Below the pieces are notes generated by a model. It saw only the letters and a list, made by a program, of their open reading frames with translations. It was not told the origin of the DNA and searched no databases. The position numbers and the translations under genes are program-made. DNA of 64,000 nucleotides from Oidiodendron maius Zn (taxonomy: Eukaryota; Ascomycota; Leotiomycetes; Myxotrichaceae), in NCBI GenBank assembly GCA_000827325.1, contig KN832891.1, positions 62,001-126,000 of the forward strand, in the 5' to 3' direction. Each line of letters opens with the position of its first letter. The stretch's first letter is position 1. This document shows positions 56,954-64,000 of this stretch, piece after piece.

Positions 56954-57172
56954 TTACATCGCCTTATTGTTTACTACCATGCAACATACCTTACCGTCAA
57001 GTTGGCAGTTGATACAGACATCCTCGGACTCGACGATCACACACCAAGCTTTCTTTGTCTTACAGTGAAGGCACGCCTTCTGCCTTCTCTTCTTCCTATA
57101 GCCGCTGAGGTCGCATGCATCTTGCGCGGCACCTGACTGCACACTCTCTTCTCTCTGCCTCGGCCTGGGCAT
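56954..57172 (-). CDS. Zn2Cys6 zinc-cluster protein, N-terminal piece
   Basis: Fungal transcription-factor DNA-binding domain: K-K-R-R-Q-K-A, then C-L-H-C-K-T-K-K-A-W-C with eight residues to C-I-N-C-Q-L-D-G-K-V-C, giving C-x2-C-x6-C-x8-C-x2-C-x6-C. The usual Pro of loop 1 is missing. The frame stops after about 10 more residues. A GTAAGG donor lies within the codons for D-G-K, but splicing there would lose the last Cys unless the next exon restores it, and no in-phase partner was found. So this is either a first exon with unresolved downstream exons or a decayed regulator of the adjacent MFS gene. Confidence 0.45.
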   Translation of the reverse strand: MPRPRQREESVQSGAAQDACDLSGYRKKRRQKACLHCKTKKAWCVIVESEDVCINCQLDGKVCCMVVNNKAM

Positions 57173-57639
57173 GACTTTGAAAGAAGTTCGCCAAACGGTG
57201 AGTCTGTGAGAGTTTAAGGTGTGGCACTTTAGGGAAGTGCCAGGTCACATACCGCCACAAGGTGCCAGCAAAGTAGACTGCGTTACGACGGATTGGTTTT
57301 AAGTTTCTGTGCAGTGCAGCTGTCTCCCCCGTACTACAGAGGATGTGAATGAGTGTTGTGTGAAATGAAAGAAAAGTACCTTCGACTGGTGGGGACGAAG
57401 GCATATCGAGCGTGCGGTCAGTTGCGCGGCTGGGTAGAGAAGAACTAGTGGCCAGGCCTATCGCTATCAAATGCGGAGTAAGGTCTGCGGGGTCGCGTGG
57501 CTGACATTCCAGAAATTCCGGACAGTTCTACGTTCTGGACCATTTGCCCTTGCGTCCTTGGTTCGTTGAAGGTCCACCCCAAAAGTTCGTCCGTCAGTGG
57601 CTGTCTAAGGATGCTCCCGACGCTCCCGATCCCCGCGGG
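57173..57639. other. Region between zinc-cluster piece and MFS relic
   Basis: Several overlapping frames, none with recognisable motif. The N-terminal half of the MFS gene would be expected here but could not be found. Confidence 0.35.
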
Positions 57640-59268
57640 TTTTGAGCTGCGGCCGAGGCAGCGCGGAAATTTTTGCCACAGAAGATTAGCCTGGAGCATT
57701 GTTGGTAACCTTGTATCTGCTACTGCACACAGTCGCACGCAAGCAATCATCGGCGGCGCCTTTTTTGGCCTTGGGTTCGCCTGTCGACTTATTGGCTACC
57801 CTGGGATTCTCGAGCTCGTCCCCAAAAATCGTCGTCCAATAACTTTTGCCCTACTTCAGACGTCCCTTCTGCCAACAGGCTTCGGTATCGTTATTTGTAA
57901 GTAAAACCCCCAAGCTAAACCTTGAATTATGATCTGAACAGAAAAGGCATGTCTGTAGCACCCACACATACTTGGAGATGGACCTATTGGATAGACCTTA
58001 TTATAGGATGCATCAGCCTGATCATGGCATTCCTATTCTACCATCCGGTGGTTCTAGAGGACATTAGTTGGACTTGGAGCCAGATCAAACAATTTGATCT
58101 CTTTGGCAGTACTCTCTTTGCAGGTGCCATTTTGGGACCATCTATCGGCATTATAAACGGACTCTATGTTTATCCCTGGTAAGATGCAACGGTTCCTATA
58201 CTATATGCCACTGCCACGCTAAATAAAATTTTTAGGACGGATGCTAAAACATTTATGCCTGTTGTCTTATTTTTTATACTCATTGGAATTGTATTCTGGT
58301 GGTGCAAGAGTCCCTATAATAAATATCCCGTCTTTCCAGTGGAAATGTTGTATGAGGGGCAATTCTTCAACAACCCCCCATATAGCCTTGCCTTCCTTAG
58401 TATATGCACCAGCACAACTATAGCGGTCTTTTTGCCTCAGGTGGGGACTTTATTTACACAAGATCCAATAGAGATAGGATGGAATGCATGTGCATACCAA
58501 CTTTCGCACTTCTTGTTCTACCCTGTTTCTGGTACGATCTTCACAAAATGGCCCTATGCCCGCCCGCAGCTTTTGACTTACTGCCTCCTTGTCACATTGT
58601 CCAATGCAATCTGTGCAACAGGTATGCTTTAAATCTCCCCCATGGGATCTTCTCCTAACTGGAGATCCTTTAAATTTTGGCCCTTTATATTCGTGAGAAG
58701 GATATATTTAACGATTTATCTAGTCGTTACCGAGCGAGGGCCAGCAACGTTCTTCATTATCGTGATGGGTATATTCCACGCCGGTGCCCAGGTTGTCGCA
58801 TTCTCCCAGGTTTTACTGTACCTTCGAAAGAAGATTTTCTTTGTCGGGGTATGCGTCTTTTACATGATCTGGGCATTACTAGGAACAAGTGGGAGCATTA
58901 TTTTCTCGGTCATCAGCCGGCATGTTCTCGGGAGAGAACTGGAGAAGGACGTCATAGTCCCGCTGGTCAAAGCTGGGATGAGCCCAGAGAAAGCAGGGGA
59001 AGTTCTGCAGGCTCTTCTCGCTGCGAAGAGTCCCGGATCGGCGAGCGGCGTTCTCACGACTGTGGATCCGATACTTTTGGGTGTGGCTGGCCATGGTATC
59101 CAAAAGGCACTTGCGGAATCATACCGCTTCCCATATCTTGTATCCATTGCTTTGGGGGGTTTCGCTTGTGTGCTGGCCGCGTTCAGCGCCAATGTCGCTG
59201 GTCAGATGACCAACGAGGTTGAGGGGAGCGTCGTTGAACGTTTTAGTTTCAACAACCTCTTCGATTGA
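57640..59268 (+). pseudogene. MFS multidrug/siderophore-type transporter (TRI12/DHA2-like), decayed
   Basis: Membrane transporter relic. Readable text: G-N-L-V-S-A-T-A, then G-G-A-F-F-G-L-G-F-A-C-R-L, L-V-P-K-N-R-R-P-I-T-F-A-L, W-R-W-T-Y-W-I-D-L-I-I-G, then across a good intron (58181 to about 58235) Y-P-W-T-D-A-K-T-F, and P-V-E-M-L-Y-E-G-Q-F-F-N-N. The last 208 codons (58642-59268) form an open frame with S-Y-R-F-P-Y-L-V-S-I-A-L-G-G. The N-terminal membrane segments are missing, the join near 57900 is out of phase, and two frames overlap between 58640 and 58900. I judge it non-functional. Confidence 0.65.
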
Positions 59269-59460
59269 AGCCTCACAAAATCATCAATGCACCGAAAAGT
59301 GATGGTTCTCTGCTCAACATGAGGATTTCAAGAACTAATCTAGAAGCTTCGGAACTTGCGAGACAAAATGAAATGCAAGCTACTGCGCACGCTTGAAAAG
59401 GCATTGTCACTTAGGTAGCTTAGAAGTAGAAGTAAAGTTTATTGTATTTTAAGTTTTTTA

Positions 59461-59989
59461 GCTTCAAAAGAACGATCGACTCAATCTCTACTACAAGCTT
59501 GAAGAACATGCTAAATCAGGCAAATATGCGAACAAACCCTTCCTCATCTTTGAAGGTCGCACATGGACCTTCCGAGAAACCTATGAAACTGTTCTACGGT
59601 ATGGTTCTTATTTCGTAAACGAATTGGGAATTAAACCGAAAGAGATGGTTGCCATCGACTTTACGAATTCCAACCGTTACATCTTTGTATGGCTTGGACT
59701 GTGGAGCATTGGAGCTGTGCCAGCATTCATTAACTACAACCTGACTGGGAAGCCTCTGTCTCATTGCATCAAAGCCTCTACAGCGAGAGTCGTCCTCATC
59801 GACTCTGATATAGAAGGCCAATTTACCCCGGCAATTCTAGAAGAAATCCAATCCATGACCTCTCCAGACGGAAAAAAGCCTCTACGGTTTGTCGTTCATG
59901 ATGATAAACTCGAATCCCATATCCTTGGTCTCACACCCCAGCGCATGCTGGATGCTATCCGCGCCGGTCTAGCAATGTCCGACGCGTAA
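59461..59989 (+). pseudogene. Acyl-CoA synthetase (fatty-acid transport protein type), N-terminal fragment
   Basis: AMP-forming ligase fragment. Reads L-Y-Y-K-L-E-E-H-A-K-S-G-K, F-E-G-R-T-W-T-F-R-E-T-Y, then V-A-I-D-F-T-N-S-N-R-Y-I-F-V-W-L-G-L-W-S-I-G and A-F-I-N-Y-N-L-T-G-K-P-L-S-H-C-I-K. These match the N-terminal region of fungal very-long-chain acyl-CoA synthetases. It stops after A-M-S-D-A, just before the ATP/AMP signature (YTSGTTG) would occur, and the first exon is missing. The catalytic domain is therefore absent. Confidence 0.75.
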
Positions 59990-60135
59990 GACTGCAAAAT
60001 TGGTTGTAATCAAGTGTAGTATCAACCTTGCGTATTGATATTGTTCTAAGTTGAAATCAAACAATAATGTGCATATATAGTAAGTCAAAACAAGAAGTAA
60101 TTCGAAACTATGGCTATTTCATTGAGACAAGACTT

Positions 60136-61164
60136 TTATCGCCACTTAATAAGCTTGTATTGCTCAAACGTGCCTTCCATTGACCAACTCCTGGGGTTTC
60201 CTAACGTGCTAGAACAGCTCCTCTGGAGAACGAAATATGTCTCCCAATAATCAAAAAGAGGAGAAACATGATGCACATCTTTCGTCTCGAGAACCTCCCA
60301 TCCCTTCTCTCGGATCTCTTCGGCTTGCTTGAAAAACATGTCCTTCCTCCCCTTGCCAAACCACAAGACATCTACTCCGCTCGAAAACTCTGCTCTGGAT
60401 CTCTCGACACTCTTAGGAATGTCTAATGAATACCACGGCCAAAGCTCCGGTTCATAGGTTTGAGGGTTCGCAACCCATACATTCACACCTGGTAGAAACG
60501 GTGGCGCTAACAACAGTGTCAGCTGCAATCGCGGACCATGCATTCCCAAGATTCGAAAACAGGCTTCAATAGCTGGATCGACAAAGTCCAAGGCGTCTGC
60601 TTCTGTCGGTTGCGAGCAGTAAACGACTTTTTGGCGCCGGAAGTCGTGTCTTCGCCCGAAGGTTCGAATGCCCAAGGCGTTTGAGTTCAGATATTCAGGT
60701 TTGACCAGTTCAAGAGATATCTTTTGCAAATAGGAGCAATTTTCCTCCCCAATCAAATCAAGCCAGCCATAAAAAGGGTTCCAGACTTGTGATCCCCCAA
60801 AATGAAAGGTGTTTGAGCGATAGAGCACGACTGCTGCTTCGCTAGCGATGGTTTTGCTGGCTTGAAGAAGACCAAAAGCTAATTCTTCGAGGATGGCAGC
60901 CTTGGAGGCAATAATGTATTTGTCGTCGTGGATTATTCTTCCTTCGTCATCCTTGAACCAATCAGGATCCATGAGGGTGTTATTTTCATGGCTATCGACG
61001 GTCATTGAGCATACGGTGATGGGATTTGGCGATATGAGGGCTGTAGAATAGATTCGGTCTCGAAGCTCTCGAGGCAAGTCGAGGAATGTTGTGCATGTAT
61101 GCATGTAATAGCTAACAGGCTCGCTTTTTCGAAGTCGAAGGCGACATTCTCGTTTTGCTGCCAT
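60136..61164 (-). CDS. F-box-like/2EXR-type domain protein, 342 aa
   Basis: Fungal lineage-type protein with an N-terminal F-box-like motif F-L-D-L-P-R-E-L-R-D-R-I-Y at about residues 27-39, followed by a region with A-S-K-T-I-A-S-E-A-A-V-V-L-Y-R-S-N-T-F-H-F at about 105-125, the arrangement typical of the 2EXR family. No WD or LRR repeats. Single exon, intact. Start M-A-A-K-R-E-C at 61164 preferred; the frame is open upstream to 61242. Such proteins are very numerous and variable in Aspergillus-like genomes and are mostly of unknown role; an adaptor for ubiquitin ligase is possible but unsupported here. Confidence 0.7.
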   Translation of the reverse strand: MAAKRECRLRLRKSEPVSYYMHTCTTFLDLPRELRDRIYSTALISPNPITVCSMTVDSHENNTLMDPDWFKDDEGRIIHDDKYIIASKAAILEELAFGLLQASKTIASEAAVVLYRSNTFHFGGSQVWNPFYGWLDLIGEENCSYLQKISLELVKPEYLNSNALGIRTFGRRHDFRRQKVVYCSQPTEADALDFVDPAIEACFRILGMHGPRLQLTLLLAPPFLPGVNVWVANPQTYEPELWPWYSLDIPKSVERSRAEFSSGVDVLWFGKGRKDMFFKQAEEIREKGWEVLETKDVHHVSPLFDYWETYFVLQRSCSSTLGNPRSWSMEGTFEQYKLIKWR

Positions 61165-61513
61165 ATTGATCGTAGCTGACAACTGCAAAGTGCAAAGGAT
61201 TGAGAATATTGATCTAACGTTGAAAAGTCCTGATGTTGACAAGCCGGTCGCGTACCGTCTCCGGAAAAATAAGCGACTTCTCGAACGTTTTTGACGCGTG
61301 CTCTGCGCCCTGCATAGCCACTACCACCAACACCACAACCATCACATAAGTCCTTAGATGCAACCAAGACTAGCAGAGGGCTAATCTAGAGTAATAAACA
61401 AAACAAAGGGGGAGGAAATAAATATTACACTAGCCTATCCCGTACTTTGGCAGCCAGGGGAGTAGTAGCTTATGTACGGTGTGTTGAACGTACGCTAAGC
61501 CCTTACGTTGAAA
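61165..61513. other. Intergenic
   Basis: No feature recognised. Confidence 0.35.
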
Positions 61514-61746
61514 TCAGCATTGTCGTTTTACTGCAACGCCCTCTTCGAGACGATCTGGCTTGCAGTACGCTGTATCGGCATCGTGTGGAACTCTCTCTAC
61601 GATAGAGCCTATAATGTTGTTAACCATAGGGCACAGAGATGAGGACAGGGATGAAGTGGTTTCTTGCCCTGAATTGCAACAGTCAAGGCGAGAACGCTTG
61701 CTATAAGCAGAGACACGAGGGCTACAATAGAATTGAAACCCTTCAT
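61514..61746 (-). CDS. Possible small secreted peptide, 57 aa, GC-AG intron
   Basis: Starting at 61746 the minus strand encodes M-K-G-F-N-S-I-V-A-L-V-S-L-L-I-A-S-V-L-A, a clear signal-peptide-like N-terminus. Unspliced it would stop after 46 codons. Removing 61667-61609 (GCAAGA...TTATAG, 59 nt, GC-AG type) gives a 57-aa product with mature part V-E-R-V-P-H-D-A-D-T-A-Y-C-K-P-D-R and ending K-R-Q-C. Two cysteines and a small size suit a secreted peptide. Splice and expression are inference; the unspliced 46-aa form is the alternative. Confidence 0.35.
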
Positions 61747-62127
61747 TTTGAGTGAGTGATTGTGTTGTTATGATTGAAATGCGTTGGTAGGATGGATGTA
61801 GGATGAGAGTTCGTGAGATTGCAGAGGTACTCGAATCAGTACTTATCCCCTTCGTCTGCACGCTAGCAGGGATATACTCCTCCAGTAAAAAACACGACTC
61901 CACTATATAAAATAGAGTAAGAATTCTGCCTAAGTGAAAAATGGCTTGTGAATAATAGTAAATATATAAAGGTCACGGCAAAAAGTCGAAAGCCTTTTAG
62001 TGTCTAGTACAGTAACAGGCTACAGGATATCTACTAGTAGTAGCAAAATCCTTAGTAAGGTAGTTTTGGCACCTACTACTTGGAAAGTAATACAGTCAGT
62101 AAATAGGAAAGTCGTGTAAAATAGTTA

Positions 62128-62560
62128 ACGTACTTGATAAGCGAACGGTCAAGACAAGCGAGCGGTCAATGCAAAATCCTATCAAAATTAGCAAGATTCA
62201 CAATGAAATATCTCACCAACTATATTATTATATAGCTTAAAATTTGATAGGAACTATTTCTAGTATAGTTGATTAAATGTTGAAATATTCATTATATAGA
62301 AATTAGTCGTTATAGAGATCTATAAATTTAGGCTAAATTTGGGGGCTAAAACACAATCTTACTAAATATCTCTATAATACTATATTATTATTTAATCTAA
62401 ATTTCAGTATTTGATCAACTATACTAGAAATAGCTCCTATCAAATTTTTAAGCTATATAATAATATGGTTGGTGAGATATTTTATTGTGAATCTTGCTAA
62501 TTTTGATGGGATTTTGCATTGACCGCTCGCTTGTCTTGACCGTTTGCTTATCAAGTACGT
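62128..62560. mobile_element. 433-bp MITE with ~165-bp TIRs, pogo/Fot1-related
   Basis: Left end ACGTACTTGATAAGCGAACG and the right end (reverse complement identical for the first 16 bases) form inverted arms of about 165 bp around a short AT-rich loop. It is flanked by TA on both sides (62126-62127 and 62561-62562). The first bases are nearly the same as the end of the adjacent Fot1-type element (ACGTATTTGATAAGCGAG), so it is likely a non-autonomous relative. Confidence 0.8.
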
Positions 62561-62562
62561 TA

Positions 62563-64000
62563 ACGTATTTGATAAGCGAGTGACAAATGTATGCGAGTGG
62601 TGAACTCAATACCCATTTCCGGGGTTTTAAGGCAAATACAACACAACCACTTAATTAATTAAACTAATGAAATACCCTAATTAGAAGCCTGCCTTACTGG
62701 ACATGTGCGTGCAGTGTGCAATAGAGATTTACACATACTGCAGGTCCGTGGTGCACGTGGCTTTATAGCTACCTCCTCAGTTACTACCCCACTTTCTGGC
62801 ACTATATTAGTATCTTGAGACAAAGCAATCCCTTCTGCATTAGTCAAAATCCCTCCAGTAGCTATAAACGTCCTCTTTTGTACCCTCTTTTTCTTCTGCC
62901 TTGTATTTTCATGGCGTAGTTGCCTATTCTCCTCTGCTAGCAGGACAGCACTATTCATGGCCAATTGACAGCCTTTAATTAATTGATCCAATGCACGATT
63001 AGTCGGAGTTGGCAGGGCTGTATGCTTAATTGCATTGGCTTGAAGCTGTAGCTGAGCAGTATCATGAGGTGTCTCAAATGTCCATGGCTGAGTAGGAGCA
63101 TTAGCATAACTAGTCGAGGGTGGTGTTGGGGTCTTAAACTGAGTATTTAGCTTTAAGAGCACTCTCTCAGGGTCGTACTGAACTAGTCCTGTAGCTGCAA
63201 AACTGCTCTGAATATTGGCTAGACTCATAGACTGTATATATGCAGTATAGTATGCCTCAAGGAAGTCTGCCTTGTCAATGTGGTTAAGGCCATTGCACAT
63301 ATACCCCTCAATTTGCCGTCTATACAATCGCTTCAAGACAGCAAAGCAGCCGACATCAAGTGGCTGCAACAAGTGAGATGAATGTGGTGGCATGCAGAGT
63401 GAAATGATTAAATGCTCCTTGCAGAATAGGTCGAATTCTGGAGCTACATGGCTGCCATGGCTATCAAGGATTAGGAGTCGGTATATACCCTTTATACGTG
63501 ATGCAGTATGCTTTTCAAACACTCTCTTAAGCCAAGTAAGGCCTAATTCATTGTCTGTCCAGCCATTATCACTGACTCCAGTTGCCCAGTCTAGAGGTCG
63601 GGTCTCTGAGTACTATGTTGACTGATGCAATTTGCCCTCAAAAATAATCACTGGTAGTAGAGCCCATCCAGATAACGCGATACAGTCAATAACCGTGACC
63701 CATTCTCGATTTCCAGGCTGTACTGATTTAGGCTTCTGACTCCTTTCTGCCCCAGTTATAACCTTGGCTGTTGAAATAACTCCTATTTGAAATCCAGTCT
63801 TATCAAAGTTAAAAATATCCTCGTCCAAAATCCCATATTTCTCAATTGTATTCCATACAAGTCGAAACCAGTCTCGAATAATGACAGGATCTTCGCATTT
63901 TGCACGCTGATAGTCATATTTGCGATTATATTTTGACTAGAGGGAGTCATTGCGTTGTACAAAGTTGTAAACCCAGCGTTTGCCAACCTTGACTGTATTG
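62563..64000 (-). mobile_element. Fot1/pogo-type DNA transposon, 3' end, running off the window
   Basis: Begins with the terminal repeat ACGTATTTGATAAGCGAG at 62563, directly after the TA that follows the MITE. It carries a transposase on the minus strand. The other end lies beyond 64000. Confidence 0.75.
62677..64000 (-). pseudogene. Fot1/pogo transposase (DDE_1), two in-frame stops, 5' end outside window
   Basis: Cut-and-paste transposase. One frame runs from 64000 downward: V-G-K-R-W-V-Y-N-F-V-Q-R-N (HTH/CENP-B region), W-F-R-L-V-W-N-T-I-E-K-Y-G-I, F-N-F-D-K-T-G-F-Q-I-G (first catalytic Asp), W-V-T-V-I-D-C, L-L-I-L-D-S-H-G-S-H (second Asp), P-P-H-S-S-H-L-L-Q-P-L-D-V-G (third Asp), and a C-terminal C-S-M-C-K-S-L-L-H-T-A-R-T-C knuckle. 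All three Asp are present, but TAG codons interrupt it near 63940 and at 63613-63615. From 63522 to the stop, 281 codons are open. Confidence 0.85.

Noticed and set aside
1-64000. A complete secondary-metabolite gene cluster
   Set aside because: Regulators, transporters and tailoring-type enzymes are present but no PKS, NRPS, terpene cyclase, DMAT synthase or RiPP precursor was found in any frame.

Overview
The window looks like an accessory, transposon-rich stretch of a filamentous ascomycete genome, probably Eurotiales (Aspergillus/Penicillium-like). The reasons are the many short 45-80 nt GT-AG introns, gene families typical of Pezizomycotina (DUF3468-type regulators, bZIP with an RRRTQIRxAQRAYRxRKE basic region, sucrose/alpha-glucoside symporter), Ant1/Tc1- and Fot1/pogo-type transposase relics, and long blocks in which C:G to T:A changes have turned almost every CAG/TGG into TAG (a RIP-like signature). 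The species call is inference.

Layout. 1-1.1 kb: 3' end of a GPH-family sugar symporter. 1.4-11.4 kb: a RIP-destroyed copia-type LTR retrotransposon (minus orientation, 245-bp LTRs, TAAGA target duplication) with a Tad/I-like LINE nested inside it (14-bp target duplication). 11.9-17.7 kb: alpha/beta hydrolase, coiled-coil protein and bZIP factor among dispersed repeats and a MITE. 18-18.9 kb: RIP-affected repeat and LTR relic. 18.9-25.7 kb: a four-exon DUF3468 regulator and a seven-exon aldehyde dehydrogenase, with repeats between. 26-31 kb: an ankyrin relic, a two-exon unknown gene, a flavin-reductase-like gene and a broken Tc1/Ant1 transposase. 31.2-36.6 kb: a secreted metallo-beta-lactamase-fold protein and a monocarboxylate-porter-like MFS transporter with a GC-AG intron. 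36.9-39 kb: transposase fragment, perfect solo LTR, epoxide hydrolase pseudogene. 39.8-46.2 kb: HD-domain (cyanamide-hydratase-like) protein, DUF302-like protein, SDR and zinc alcohol dehydrogenase. 46.9-48.3 kb: degenerate second copy of the bZIP region fused to a relic of the hydrolase tail. 49.2-56.2 kb: indoleamine 2,3-dioxygenase, Fot1 relic, truncated Baeyer-Villiger-type monooxygenase cut by an LTR, NmrA-like pseudogene, five-exon beta-carbonic anhydrase. 57-60 kb: zinc-cluster fragment, decayed MFS transporter and truncated acyl-CoA synthetase. 60.1-64 kb: F-box-like protein, possible small secreted peptide, long-TIR MITE and an adjacent Fot1/pogo element running off the end.

No secondary-metabolite backbone gene (PKS, NRPS, terpene cyclase) is visible, so this is not a complete biosynthetic cluster. 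It reads as a collection of oxidoreductases, hydrolases, transporters and regulators, about half decaying, assembled and reshuffled by repeats. The most unusual signals are a ~33-bp conserved box (ATTGCC-N7-GGCAAT) found eleven times on both strands, and a dispersed repeat that is contiguous at 22.1-22.6 kb but split at 12-15 kb by a 2.8-kb segment carrying two genes.

Splice junctions were assigned by hand from reading frames, GT/GC-AG borders and family conservation; none was checked by software or transcripts.
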